NCBI RefSeq assembly: GCF_001027285.1
Contig: NZ_CP011509.1
Span: forward strand, 9,696,501-9,760,500
DNA from: Archangium gephyra
GTDB lineage: Bacteria; Myxococcota; Myxococcia; Myxococcales; Myxococcaceae
Length of the DNA: 64,000 bases
Direction: 5' to 3'
Part shown: positions 26,088 to 34,674 of the stretch, piece after piece
How the letters are laid out: every line of letters begins with the position of its first letter
Position numbering within the stretch: the first letter of the stretch is position 1
Program-made: the position numbers and the translations under genes
The notes under the pieces: generated by a model
What the model saw: the letters and a program-made list of their open reading frames with translations, nothing else
What the model was told of the DNA's origin: nothing
Databases searched by the model: none

Positions 26088-26792
26088 ATGAAGAAGACTC
26101 TTCCCGCGGTATGCACGTTGCTTCTGCTGACGGCCTGTGACGACGGAATCCGCTCCGTCCAGGACATGAGGGAGTCCTCCCCCCAGGTGGACATCAAGCG
26201 GCTCGACGGACAGCTCACCGTCGACATCTACCTGCCCAGCCGTTCGCCCAGCACCTTCGAGACGCCTCAGGGGCACCACTGTCCGGAGCTCGATCCGAGC
26301 GTCACGGCCGAGGTCCGGGGTGGCACGCTCCAGGCGCTCGAGCCGGGTGGGCTGGGCATGTACGGGCGCATCGGGTGCTCGATTCCCCGGGTGCTCATCC
26401 GTGACGCCGGGCGGGAGGTCGGTATCACCCTCCGGGACGCCACGGGCTCCGTGGAGCTCTCGCTGGCGCCCACGCCCGAGCTGTCAGTGGTGTCGTCCAC
26501 CTCGGTGGCCCGGGGTGGGACGATTCTCGTGCGTACCGGGGCAACGCCGCCCCCCGCGCAGAGCACCTTCCACCTGCGTGATACGACCGCCACCGAGGAT
26601 GCGGTCTGGCTCACCGCCACCCGGGAGCCGGAGGGGCTGACACGCCTGCTCGTTCCCCAGACCCTGGAGCCTGTCTGGACGGGCCCCGCGAAGCTCACCG
26701 TGGTGTACGAGGGAGGCGCGACCTGCGACGGCCTCCAGTGCCGGCAGGTGAAGACGTCCTTCGCGTTCAGCGGCGTCGAGATCCTGCCGTGA
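26088..26792 (+). CDS. Outer-membrane-type lipoprotein of unknown function
   Basis: A 234-residue protein. The N-terminus MKKTLPAVCTLLLLTACDDG has a good lipobox (LTAC), with Cys17 as the lipidated residue. Asp at the next two positions would suggest inner-membrane retention by the E. coli rule, which may not hold in myxobacteria. The mature part is beta-rich, with paired cysteines (HHCPEL, GCSIP, TCDGLQC). No catalytic signature was seen. It has the look of the many orphan lipoproteins of myxobacteria. It reads in the same direction as the flanking genes, with more than 80 bp on both sides. Confidence 0.72.
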   Translation: MKKTLPAVCTLLLLTACDDGIRSVQDMRESSPQVDIKRLDGQLTVDIYLPSRSPSTFETPQGHHCPELDPSVTAEVRGGTLQALEPGGLGMYGRIGCSIPRVLIRDAGREVGITLRDATGSVELSLAPTPELSVVSSTSVARGGTILVRTGATPPPAQSTFHLRDTTATEDAVWLTATREPEGLTRLLVPQTLEPVWTGPAKLTVVYEGGATCDGLQCRQVKTSFAFSGVEILP

Positions 26793-26911
26793 GGTAGGGC
26801 GGACGGACTCTCGATGGGCTCGACAGCAGAGCTGGCGGGCCCGCGAGGAAAGCGCCGGGCCGGACGCGCGCGCCTTGGACAGGGGCTGGACGCTCTGACA
26901 CCCTGGGTCCC

Positions 26912-27838
26912 ATGCCCACCTCCCCTGCCCCACGTGCCGCGCCCTGGTGGGTCGAGCGCGCCGAAACCCTGCTGGACACGAAGGACCCGCGCACGCTGGA
27001 GCTGGGCGCGCTGTGGGAGCTCTTCGAGCGGTTCTCCTTCGTGAAGGACAACGTGGAGCCGGACCTGCTCCTCCTCGATGTGCAGGCGCGTCCGGAGCTC
27101 CAGGCCCTCTGGGTGTCACTGGAGGCGCATGCCCTCTCGGTGACCGAGGCACTGGACGCGGCCGGAGATGACGTCGCCCTGCAGCTTCGCACGGGAGGCC
27201 TCTCGGCGGCGCACTTCCGGGAGCGGTGGGAAGGGTTCGGCTTCACCGAGGCCGTGGACCGCGCGAGCACGGGGGCGGATGACTGGCTCGAGGGCCTGCT
27301 GCGCATCTCCCGCATTACCACCGGCCAGAACCGGCCCCCGTTCGGTCAGGTGAACCTGGCCTCGCGGGCCCAGCGCATCTCCGACTTCCTCTCCCTCATC
27401 AATCCCGGCAAGCGCGACACGGTCTATGACCTCGGCTGCGGCAACGGGAAGTTCGCCATCACCGTGGCCGCGAGCTCCTCGGCCCGCGTCAAGGGCGTGG
27501 AGTACGGCCAGACGTACGTCGAGTCCGCGCGCCGCACCGCCGAGCGTTTCGCGCTGCCGAACCTGGAGTTCATCCACGCGGATGTCCGCGATGTGGATTT
27601 GTCGGACGGCACCGCCTTCTACCTGTACTTCCCCTTCTGGGGAGAAGTGGCGCACGCCGTGGCCCGGGTGCTGGGCGGCATTGCGAGGACCCGGGACATC
27701 ACCGTGTATGCCTCGGGCCCTCGCCACGACTATGGCGAGCACTTCCTCGAGCAGGTGTCGCAGGGGGCGCTGTGTCTCGCCCCACAGCGCCTGGACTTCG
27801 CGGATGTGATGGTGCTGCGCAGCGCCGCCTTCGCGTGA
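26912..27838 (+). CDS. Class I SAM-dependent methyltransferase domain protein
   Basis: A 308-residue cytoplasmic protein. The N-terminal half (1-150) is helical and unassigned. The C-terminal half holds a Rossmann methyltransferase core: VYDLGCGNGKFAITVA (motif I, SAM binding, ~170), GVEYGQTYVESARR (acidic residue after beta 2), IHADVRDVD (motif III) and AFYLYFPFWGE (motif IV region). The substrate is unknown, and the pattern is closest to methyltransferases of DOT1 or generic class. Its stop codon is 13 bp from that of the opposing GH43-like gene. Confidence 0.8.
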   Translation: MPTSPAPRAAPWWVERAETLLDTKDPRTLELGALWELFERFSFVKDNVEPDLLLLDVQARPELQALWVSLEAHALSVTEALDAAGDDVALQLRTGGLSAAHFRERWEGFGFTEAVDRASTGADDWLEGLLRISRITTGQNRPPFGQVNLASRAQRISDFLSLINPGKRDTVYDLGCGNGKFAITVAASSSARVKGVEYGQTYVESARRTAERFALPNLEFIHADVRDVDLSDGTAFYLYFPFWGEVAHAVARVLGGIARTRDITVYASGPRHDYGEHFLEQVSQGALCLAPQRLDFADVMVLRSAAFA

Positions 27839-27852
27839 GGCGGCGAGCCGCC
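27839..27852. terminator. Short hairpin between convergent genes
   Basis: GGCGGC (27839-27844) and GCCGCC (27847-27852) form an inverted repeat that fills the gap between convergent stop codons. The stem can pair at least 5 bp with a 4-nt loop. Confidence 0.3.
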
Positions 27853-29120
27853 TACCGGGAGAAGCGCTCCTCCACGAGGAACGGCTCGCAGGGGCGGCCC
27901 TCGAGATCACGGAAGGCGACGTGGCACTGGATGGCCTTCCGCTGGTCTCCATCCTTGGAGTACTCGGTGCCGTTGCGCCACACGTGCAGGTACATCGCGT
28001 AGAGCCCCTCCCCCAGCTTCACGAACGAGGGGTGGCCCGGGCCATTCCACTGCCCACCGAGTGCCGGGCTCTGGCTGTCGATCAAGAGCCGCTCGTCCAT
28101 CACCGTGTTCTCGAGCAGATCGAGCCGGGCGATGTACGTGCGGTACTCGGAGTTCCCGAAGAAGCCGGCGCTGTAGATGAGATGGGATTGGCCGTTCTCG
28201 TTCAGCACGAACTGGCCTTCGATCAGCCCATCATGGTGCGGCCCATTGGTGTGCAGGACCTTCGCCTGCCCCAGCAGCTCGATGCGCCCATCGGCGTGCT
28301 GCCGGAACTCGTGCGACAGGATGGGCGTGGGAGCCTTGTGGCGCTGATGGGTCACCGGGTCCGTCCACTGCAACCCGTTCCCATCCACCTTGGTGAGCAG
28401 GAACGTCCGCTCCCTGCCCTCCGCGTCGACCGTCGCGGCCACATGGCCGTCGATCATTCCGACCACGGGGTTGTCGCCAGCGGGCCCGCCCGGGTAACCG
28501 GGGGCCAGGTCCTTCACGCGGACGTTGATGTCGAGGAAGCCGTGGTCCGTCCACTCGCCGTCGATGGCGGTGGCGGTGGCATAGGCGGAACGCAGGATGC
28601 CGGCACGGTCTCTCGCGGTGTAGTGGAGCGTGAGCAGGCCGTTGCGCACGTCGATCTCCGGGGCCCATCGCGCCACGACGAGGTCCCTGGGAAGGTCGGG
28701 CGAGAGCGGATCCAGCTCACCGGCGTTCCACCACGCGGGGATCTTCCCCTCGGGGAAGATGGCGCGGTGCTTGCCCTCCACCAGGTGCGGCACCCAGGTG
28801 CCACCCACGAAGCGATACAGCCGGAAGGCGAACGGCTGGTCGTTGGTGGTGGCGAGCAGCCAGAGGCCGGCGGTGCGCGCGCCACCGGGGCTGTTCGCCC
28901 CCAGCCGCAGCACGAAGGGATCCGGCATGGGCTCGTTGATGAGCGGCTCGGGGACCCGCTGCAGGTTCGCGACGATGTCCTTGAGCGTGCGCGACTCGTC
29001 CGGCGGAAGGTCGAAGAGGCCCGCCGGGTCCCGCACGGTGTTGGGGCGGAGGCGGTTCGGCTCGGGAGGCTGGGCGCCCGAGGGGCCCAGCGTGGACTCG
29101 AGGTTCGAGGAAGAGCTCAT
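27852..29120 (-). CDS. GH43-like five-bladed propeller glycosidase (GH32/43/62/68 clan)
   Basis: A 422-residue protein from the ATG at 29120 (MSSSSNLEST...). No signal peptide was found, so it is predicted cytoplasmic. The sequence has the clan features: EPMPDPFVLRLG near residue 65 (Asp of DPF as possible nucleophile/base), VVARWAPEIDVRNGLLTLHY (~150) and LIEGQFVLNENGQSHLIYSA (~315, Glu as likely acid). It lies directly behind a complete sugar ABC importer operon on the same strand, 82 bp after the binding-protein gene. It probably hydrolyses the imported oligosaccharide inside the cell (inference). The exact GH family is less certain than for the other GH43 genes here. Confidence 0.75.
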   Translation of the reverse strand: MSSSSNLESTLGPSGAQPPEPNRLRPNTVRDPAGLFDLPPDESRTLKDIVANLQRVPEPLINEPMPDPFVLRLGANSPGGARTAGLWLLATTNDQPFAFRLYRFVGGTWVPHLVEGKHRAIFPEGKIPAWWNAGELDPLSPDLPRDLVVARWAPEIDVRNGLLTLHYTARDRAGILRSAYATATAIDGEWTDHGFLDINVRVKDLAPGYPGGPAGDNPVVGMIDGHVAATVDAEGRERTFLLTKVDGNGLQWTDPVTHQRHKAPTPILSHEFRQHADGRIELLGQAKVLHTNGPHHDGLIEGQFVLNENGQSHLIYSAGFFGNSEYRTYIARLDLLENTVMDERLLIDSQSPALGGQWNGPGHPSFVKLGEGLYAMYLHVWRNGTEYSKDGDQRKAIQCHVAFRDLEGRPCEPFLVEERFSR

Positions 29121-29202
29121 GGAGGCGCGCCACCCTACTGGAGGGCGCATTCCCAATTCCAGAACCAGGCGAGCAAGGGAGCGCGGGGAGCGCGGCCCGG
29201 TC

Positions 29203-30525
29203 CTACCGGTGACGGGAGCGGCGCAGGATGGACGAGGCCGTGCGCTGGGCATCCGACAGGGCCTGGTTGGGGTCCTTGTTGACCAGCCAGGTCGAGTTCA
29301 GCTCGTTGACCAGCAGGTCCATGTGGGCGCGCTGGTACTCGATGGGGGGCATCGCCGTGGCGATGGTGGCGGTGTGGGTGTACTCCGAGCGGTGCGGCAG
29401 GGCCCGCATCTCGGCGCTCTGGAGCACCGAGGCGCGCACCGGCAGGTGCCCGGTCCGCGCCCACTGGAAGTTGTTGTCGTTGAGGAACTTCAGGAAGGAG
29501 AGCGCCGCCTTCTGCTTCGCCGCATCGGGCTTGGACTGCTTCGGCAGCACCCACATGTGGCTGTCGGACCAGACGGCCTCCCGGGCGTAGAGGCGGGGCA
29601 TGTCGCGCACGACATACTTCTTGAGGGCCACGTTCGGCTCCTTCGCCTGCGCCGCGTAGGTATCGACGCCCCAGGTGCCATTCACGAGCACCGCCGCCTC
29701 GCCAGCGAGGAAGGCCTGCTGCGCTCCGGCATAGTCGTGCTTGCGGTTGGCGTGGCCGGCCGCGTAGAGCGCGTCGAGCAGGCGCAACGCCTCCTTGCTC
29801 TCCTTCGACTCGAGCTGCGCCTTGCGCTCGGCATCGACGATGTTGCCGCCCTGCTGCCAGAGCCAGGTGAGGTACTGCCAGGCCGGCATCGGATCCGCCC
29901 CGGAGGGGATGGCGAAGTACGGCTTGCCGGTCTTCGCCTTCATCGTCTCGGCGTGTTGCAGCAGCTCGGCCGGGCTGGTGGGCAGCTTCGGCTGGCCCTG
30001 GGCATCCACGAGCCCCGCCCGGATGAACAGGTCGGCGTTGACGTGCCACAGGAGGGCGTGCACGTCGAAGGGCAGCGCCCAGAGCTCTCCGTTGGCGGTG
30101 ACGGCGTTGCGCGCCACCGGCAGGAAGTCGGCGGCGTCGATGCCCACCGCGGCGAAGTCCTTGCCGAGCGGCTGGAGGAGGTTGCGCAGCTGGTAGTTGG
30201 GCAGGACGCTGCGGTGCATGACGGCGATGTCGGGAGGGGTGCGGCCCGCGACGTTGGCGCTCAGCCGGTCGTAGTAGACGCCCCACTCCACCGACTGCGT
30301 CTTGACGGTGATGCCCTCCTTGTTCTCCGCGTTGAACTTGTTGGTCAGCACCTGGATGATGCCGCACTCGCCGACGGCCTTGGACAGGTCGGTGACCTGG
30401 GCGTACTCGTCGGTGCAGCCGCCGAAGAAGCGGAACAGCGTGATCTCCGTGCCGGCCCGCGCGGAGGTGGTGCCGAGGACCGTGGCCAGCAGCAACGCGG
30501 CCGGCAGTAGCGTCTTCATCTTCAT
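29203..30525 (-). CDS. Sugar ABC transporter substrate-binding protein
   Basis: A 440-residue periplasmic protein with a signal peptide (~1-24, ending SARAG). The solute-binding fold type 1 is indicated by VLTNKFNAENKEGITVKTQS, PPDIAVMHRS, the FLAGEAAVLVNGTWGVD loop typical of maltose-type binding proteins, and the C-terminal helices. It captures a sugar or oligosaccharide and delivers it to the two permeases encoded just upstream. GAGGAG lies 9 bp before the ATG. It is the fourth gene of the minus-strand operon, following the second permease after 34 bp. Confidence 0.9.
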   Translation of the reverse strand: MKMKTLLPAALLLATVLGTTSARAGTEITLFRFFGGCTDEYAQVTDLSKAVGECGIIQVLTNKFNAENKEGITVKTQSVEWGVYYDRLSANVAGRTPPDIAVMHRSVLPNYQLRNLLQPLGKDFAAVGIDAADFLPVARNAVTANGELWALPFDVHALLWHVNADLFIRAGLVDAQGQPKLPTSPAELLQHAETMKAKTGKPYFAIPSGADPMPAWQYLTWLWQQGGNIVDAERKAQLESKESKEALRLLDALYAAGHANRKHDYAGAQQAFLAGEAAVLVNGTWGVDTYAAQAKEPNVALKKYVVRDMPRLYAREAVWSDSHMWVLPKQSKPDAAKQKAALSFLKFLNDNNFQWARTGHLPVRASVLQSAEMRALPHRSEYTHTATIATAMPPIEYQRAHMDLLVNELNSTWLVNKDPNQALSDAQRTASSILRRSRHR

Positions 30526-30559
30526 GGGGAGCTGCTCCTCTTCCCGGCCCGGCGCGCGG

Positions 30560-31384
30560 CTACTTGCCGCTCGTCATGGTGATGCCTTGCACGATGTAGC
30601 GTTGGAACACGACGTAGAGAACGAGCATCGGGGCGCTGGCGAACACGGCCGAGGCCATCAGGAAGCCAAGCCCCTCCGACATCGCGAAGTTGCCCTGCAG
30701 CGAGCCGAGGCCGACGCTGAGGGTGTACATCTCCGGCTGGGTCGCCGTGACGACGGGCCAGAGGAAGTCATTCCAGGCGAACAGGAAGGTGAAGATGCCG
30801 AGCGTCGTCAGCGCCGGGCGCGACAGCGGCAGCATCACGGACCAGAAGATCTTCAGCCGGCTCGCGTTGTCGAGCTGCGCGGCCTCCTCCAGCTCGCTCG
30901 GGATGGCCTTGAAGAACTGGGTCATCAGGAACACGCCCATGGGCGCCGCCAGTCGGGGGGCGATGAGGGAGAAGTAGGTGTTGTGCAGGTCCCAGCTGGC
31001 GAACATGGTGTGCAGCGGCACGAAGATGGCCTGCTCCGGCACCATCAGCCCGGCCAGCACCAGCAGGAAGACGGCGCGGCGGCCGGGAAAGTCGATCCGG
31101 GCGAAGGCGTAGCCCGCGAGCGACGACAGCACCAGGGTCAACGCCGTCATGCCGAAGGCGACGACCACGCTGTTGAGCAGCCAGCGGGGGGTCAACGACA
31201 CCCGCAGCAGGGTGGCGAAGTTCTCCAGGGTATGCGGCCACGGCACGATGCCGCGGGTGGAGCTCACCAGCATGGCGTTGGGCTTGAGCGACAGGGCCAG
31301 CACCCACAGCATCGGCATCATCCACACGAACGCGGCGCCGATCAGCAGGGCGAGAATGAGACGGTCACCAAAGGTCCGGGTCAT
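30560..31384 (-). CDS. Sugar ABC transporter permease (MalG type)
   Basis: A 274-residue inner-membrane protein with six hydrophobic helices. The EAA loop that contacts the ATPase is ELEEAAQLDNASRLKIFWSV followed by MLPLSRPAL (~185-215). It pairs with the MalF-type permease encoded 4 bp upstream to form the channel of a carbohydrate importer. The C-terminus (VFQRYIVQGITMTSGK) is the usual end of this family. Confidence 0.92.
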   Translation of the reverse strand: MTRTFGDRLILALLIGAAFVWMMPMLWVLALSLKPNAMLVSSTRGIVPWPHTLENFATLLRVSLTPRWLLNSVVVAFGMTALTLVLSSLAGYAFARIDFPGRRAVFLLVLAGLMVPEQAIFVPLHTMFASWDLHNTYFSLIAPRLAAPMGVFLMTQFFKAIPSELEEAAQLDNASRLKIFWSVMLPLSRPALTTLGIFTFLFAWNDFLWPVVTATQPEMYTLSVGLGSLQGNFAMSEGLGFLMASAVFASAPMLVLYVVFQRYIVQGITMTSGK

Positions 31385-31388
31385 GGCT

Positions 31389-32264
31389 TCACGTCCCCTC
31401 CTGCCGCGACAGCCGGAGCTGCAGCAACGCCACGAAGAACATCAGGCCGAACAGCACCATCGAGGTCGCGGAGGCATAGCCGACCCGCCAGTCCCGGAAG
31501 CCGGTCTCGTAGATGAGCTGCACCAGCGGCCGGGTGGAGTTGGAAGGACCGCCGCGCGTCATCAGCAGCGGCTGGCCGAACACCTGGAGATGCATGATGG
31601 TCTGCAGCACCACCACGAGCAGCGTCGTGCGAGCCAGCGCCGGCAGGGTGATGTGCCGCAGCACCGTCCAGCGCGAGGCGTTGTCGAGCCGGGCGGCCTC
31701 GTAGACCTCCGGGGGAATCTGCTGCAATCCGGCGAGGAAGAGCGCCATCGGGAAGCCGGCGCCCCACCACAGGGTGGTCACCACCAGCGCGGGCATGGCC
31801 CAGGCCTTCTCCGCCAGGAAGGCGATGGGCTCCAGCCCCACGGCACGCATGCCGTTGGCGATCAAGCCACGGTCGGGGTTGAGCACCATGGACCACACCA
31901 GCGTGACGACCGTGACCGAGAAGATGCTGGAGGCGAAGAAGATGGCTCGCAGCGCGCCGTAGAGCCGCAGCGGCTTGTTGAGGGCCAGGGCCAGGGCCAG
32001 GCCAAGCAGCGTCGCCAGCGGCGCCGTCATGGCGGCGAACCGCAGGTTGTTCCTCAGCGCCTCCCAGAAGTACGGGTCTTCCCACAGCTCCGCGTAGTTC
32101 GACAAACCGATGTACTGCCGGTAGTCGCCGACGATCTCCCAGTCGTGCAGGCTCATCCACATGCCGAGGCAGAAGGGGTAGATGAGGAAGACGAAGTAGA
32201 AGGCGAGGAAGGGCGCCAGGAAGGCATAGCCCGCGATGGCGTTGCGGCGGGGAGAGCCGGTCAT
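31389..32264 (-). CDS. Sugar ABC transporter permease (MalF type)
   Basis: A 291-residue inner-membrane protein with six helices. The first (AGYAFLAPFLAFYFVFLIYP) matches the family N-terminus, and the EAA loop is PEVYEAARLDNASRWTVLRH. Its ATG overlaps the ATPase gene stop by 4 bp (ATGA at 32261-32264), so translation is probably coupled. It forms a heterodimeric channel with the following permease. Confidence 0.92.
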   Translation of the reverse strand: MTGSPRRNAIAGYAFLAPFLAFYFVFLIYPFCLGMWMSLHDWEIVGDYRQYIGLSNYAELWEDPYFWEALRNNLRFAAMTAPLATLLGLALALALNKPLRLYGALRAIFFASSIFSVTVVTLVWSMVLNPDRGLIANGMRAVGLEPIAFLAEKAWAMPALVVTTLWWGAGFPMALFLAGLQQIPPEVYEAARLDNASRWTVLRHITLPALARTTLLVVVLQTIMHLQVFGQPLLMTRGGPSNSTRPLVQLIYETGFRDWRVGYASATSMVLFGLMFFVALLQLRLSRQEGT

Positions 32265-33337
32265 CGCAGCGCCACCCCATCACCGCCGAAGAGCCGGCCG
32301 CTGCCAGGGTCGAGCGTCAGGGCCACGGTGTCACCGAGGCGGACCTGGCTGTCACCCGTATCGGTGGCGACGAGCGTGGAGCCGTCAGCGCCCGTCACAT
32401 GCAGCAGCGTCTCGCGGCCCAGCCGCTCGATGGCCCTCGCCTGCCCACGGAAGAGCCCCTCGCCCGAGGTGGGCCGCAGATGCTCGGGCCGGACGCCGAA
32501 GGTGACGGGCGCACCCGCGGCCAGCGCACCGCCATCCACGGCGAGCTCGGCCCGCCCCCCCGGAAGCTCCACCTCCACCCGGCCGGGGCCGACGGCGGCC
32601 ACCCGGGTCGCGAACAGGTTCATCTTCGGTGCGCCGATGAAGCCGGCGACGAAGGTGTTCGCGGGGTTCCGGTAGACCTCGAGCGGAGAGCCTACCTGCT
32701 CGATCCGCCCGTCGCGGAAGACGACGATGCGGTCGGCCATGGTCATCGCCTCGACCTGATCGTGCGTGACGTAGATGGAGGTGGCCTCGAGCCGCTGGTG
32801 GAGCTGCACCAGCTCGACCCGCATCTGGACTCGCAGCGCCGCGTCCAGGTTGGAGAGCGGCTCGTCGAACAGGAAGACATCGGGCCGGCGGACGATGGCG
32901 CGGCCAATGGCGATGCGCTGGCGCTGGCCTCCGGACATGTCCGCGGGGCGGCGCCCCAGCAGGTGCTCGATCTGCAGCGTCTTCGCGGCGGTGGCGACGC
33001 GCTCGGCGATCTCGGCACGCGGCGTGCCGATGTTGCGCAGACCAAAGGCCATGTTCTCGGCCGCCGTCATGTGCGGGTAGAGGGCGTAGTTCTGGAAGAC
33101 CATGGCGACTCCGCGCTCGCCGGGCGGTGCCTCATTGACCCGGCGCCCGCCGATGTGGATCTCGCCATCGCTGATGCCCTCCAGCCCGGCAATCATGCGC
33201 AGGAGGGTGGACTTGCCGCACCCCGAAGGGCCGACGAAGACGATGAACTCCCGGTGCCTCAGCTCGAGCGAGACACCATGCACCACCTCCTGGGAGCCAT
33301 AGCGCTTCCGCACATCCCGGAGCATCACATCCGCCAT
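32261..33337 (-). CDS. Sugar ABC transporter ATPase (UgpC/MsmK/MalK type)
   Basis: A 358-residue protein with Walker A GPSGCGKST (~38), Q-loop VFQNYALYPHM, signature MSGGQRQRIAIGRA (~135), Walker B FLFDEPLSNLDA and H-loop VTHDQ. The C-terminal OB/TOBE regulatory domain (~240-358) is typical of carbohydrate importers and can serve several transporters. It is the first gene of the five-gene operon ATPase - permease - permease - binding protein - glycosidase. It starts divergently from a GH43 gene 170 bp away. Confidence 0.93.
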   Translation of the reverse strand: MADVMLRDVRKRYGSQEVVHGVSLELRHREFIVFVGPSGCGKSTLLRMIAGLEGISDGEIHIGGRRVNEAPPGERGVAMVFQNYALYPHMTAAENMAFGLRNIGTPRAEIAERVATAAKTLQIEHLLGRRPADMSGGQRQRIAIGRAIVRRPDVFLFDEPLSNLDAALRVQMRVELVQLHQRLEATSIYVTHDQVEAMTMADRIVVFRDGRIEQVGSPLEVYRNPANTFVAGFIGAPKMNLFATRVAAVGPGRVEVELPGGRAELAVDGGALAAGAPVTFGVRPEHLRPTSGEGLFRGQARAIERLGRETLLHVTGADGSTLVATDTGDSQVRLGDTVALTLDPGSGRLFGGDGVALR

Positions 33338-33507
33338 CGATCACATTCCCGCTTGTCGAAGCCGCGGTGGGCGGCCCTGAAGAACGTGAAAGCTATGCCA
33401 GCCCGGGGAAAAATGAGAAGAACAAGTGGCCGGGTGCGAGGCGAAGGCAGCGGGTGCAACAGTGAGTGAATGCGCCCGGAGTGGACCGCACATGACGTGG
33501 AGGAGCG

Positions 33508-34578
33508 ATGGTGAACGAGTCTGAGCCGCGGCCGGTGAACTACCGGCCCATCCATCCCGAAGACGCGGACCAGGGTGACCCCTACCCGCTCGTCGTGCCG
33601 CGAGGCGTCGAGGCGGCCTACCGGTACTACGTGTACGTCACCACCGATGTCGTCACGCCGAAGGCGTTCCCCGTCTACGCGTCGAATGACCTGGTCCACT
33701 GGAAGGCGCTCGGTCCGACCCTCGTCACCGACTCCGTCCCCCGGGCGTACTGGGCCCCGTGCATCTGCTACGTCCCCGGTCTCGCGCGTCCGTACGTCAT
33801 GCTCTACTCGCGGTCCGTGGGTGCGGGAGAAGAGGCGCATGTCGGCCACACCATCCGGCGCGCCGACAGTGAGCGCCCGGAAGGCCCGTTCATCGACTCC
33901 GGGCACGTGCTCACGCCGGACATCGACTTCGCCATCGACCCGGACGTCTACCGCGCACCCGACGGGTCGCTCCGCCTCGCCTACGCCACCGACTTCGTCT
34001 CCGACGCGCCGCTCGGCACGGGAATCGTCGAGGTGGGGGTGAGCGAGGACCTGACGCGCGTGCTCACCCCTCCCTCGCTCCTCGCGCGAGCGTCCGAGGA
34101 CTGGCACCTCTACGACGCCAAACGGACCATGCCGTGGAAGCAGATCCCCAGCGTGGACTGGAGCACGCAGACCGTGGTGTGGAACACGGTGGAAGCGCCT
34201 GTCGGTGGGCTGATCAACCCGCGAGGGCAGCGCGTGTATCTGTACAGCGGCGGCTGCTTCTTCGGTTTCTACGGCGTGGGCGCGCTCGTGGAGGACGGGG
34301 GCAAGCTGGTCAACGTGACGCGGAGCGGACGGAATTTCGTCCTCCGCCCCGTTCCGGAGCTCGGCTTCCATGGGCCCGGCCACTGTGCCTGGCTGCGCGG
34401 GCTCGACGGAAAGGACTACCTCGTGGCCCACGCGCGCTTCGGCTCACCGTCGGCGCCCCGCAACGCGATGCTCGTCGAGCTGCTGTGGGACGAGCAGGGA
34501 CTGCCCTACTGCCCGCCCGTCCCGGCTCCGTCCCAGGCGCCAGAGACGGTGTCGAAGGACTCGAAACGAGGGAGTTGA
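33508..34578 (+). CDS. GH43-family glycosidase (cytoplasmic)
   Basis: A 356-residue protein with no signal peptide. Propeller features are GDPYPLVVPRGVEAAYRYYV (near residue 24, Asp likely base), YWAPCICYVPGLARPYVMLY, DFAIDPDVYRAPDGSLRLAY (~150, Asp as pKa modulator) and VVWNTVEAPVGGLINPRGQR (~235, Glu as likely acid). These are the three carboxylates expected of GH43. It is divergent from the sugar ABC operon. Both may answer to the same inducer and process the same imported oligosaccharide (inference). No regulator gene is adjacent. Confidence 0.85.
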   Translation: MVNESEPRPVNYRPIHPEDADQGDPYPLVVPRGVEAAYRYYVYVTTDVVTPKAFPVYASNDLVHWKALGPTLVTDSVPRAYWAPCICYVPGLARPYVMLYSRSVGAGEEAHVGHTIRRADSERPEGPFIDSGHVLTPDIDFAIDPDVYRAPDGSLRLAYATDFVSDAPLGTGIVEVGVSEDLTRVLTPPSLLARASEDWHLYDAKRTMPWKQIPSVDWSTQTVVWNTVEAPVGGLINPRGQRVYLYSGGCFFGFYGVGALVEDGGKLVNVTRSGRNFVLRPVPELGFHGPGHCAWLRGLDGKDYLVAHARFGSPSAPRNAMLVELLWDEQGLPYCPPVPAPSQAPETVSKDSKRGS

Positions 34579-34674
34579 CCGGAGCTTGCCTCCCTGGTGT
34601 GACATGACGGAGTAGGGCGACGGTGCGACACCCCCGCGCCCTCATTCCAGCTCACTGCTCCGAGGAGCCTCTCC

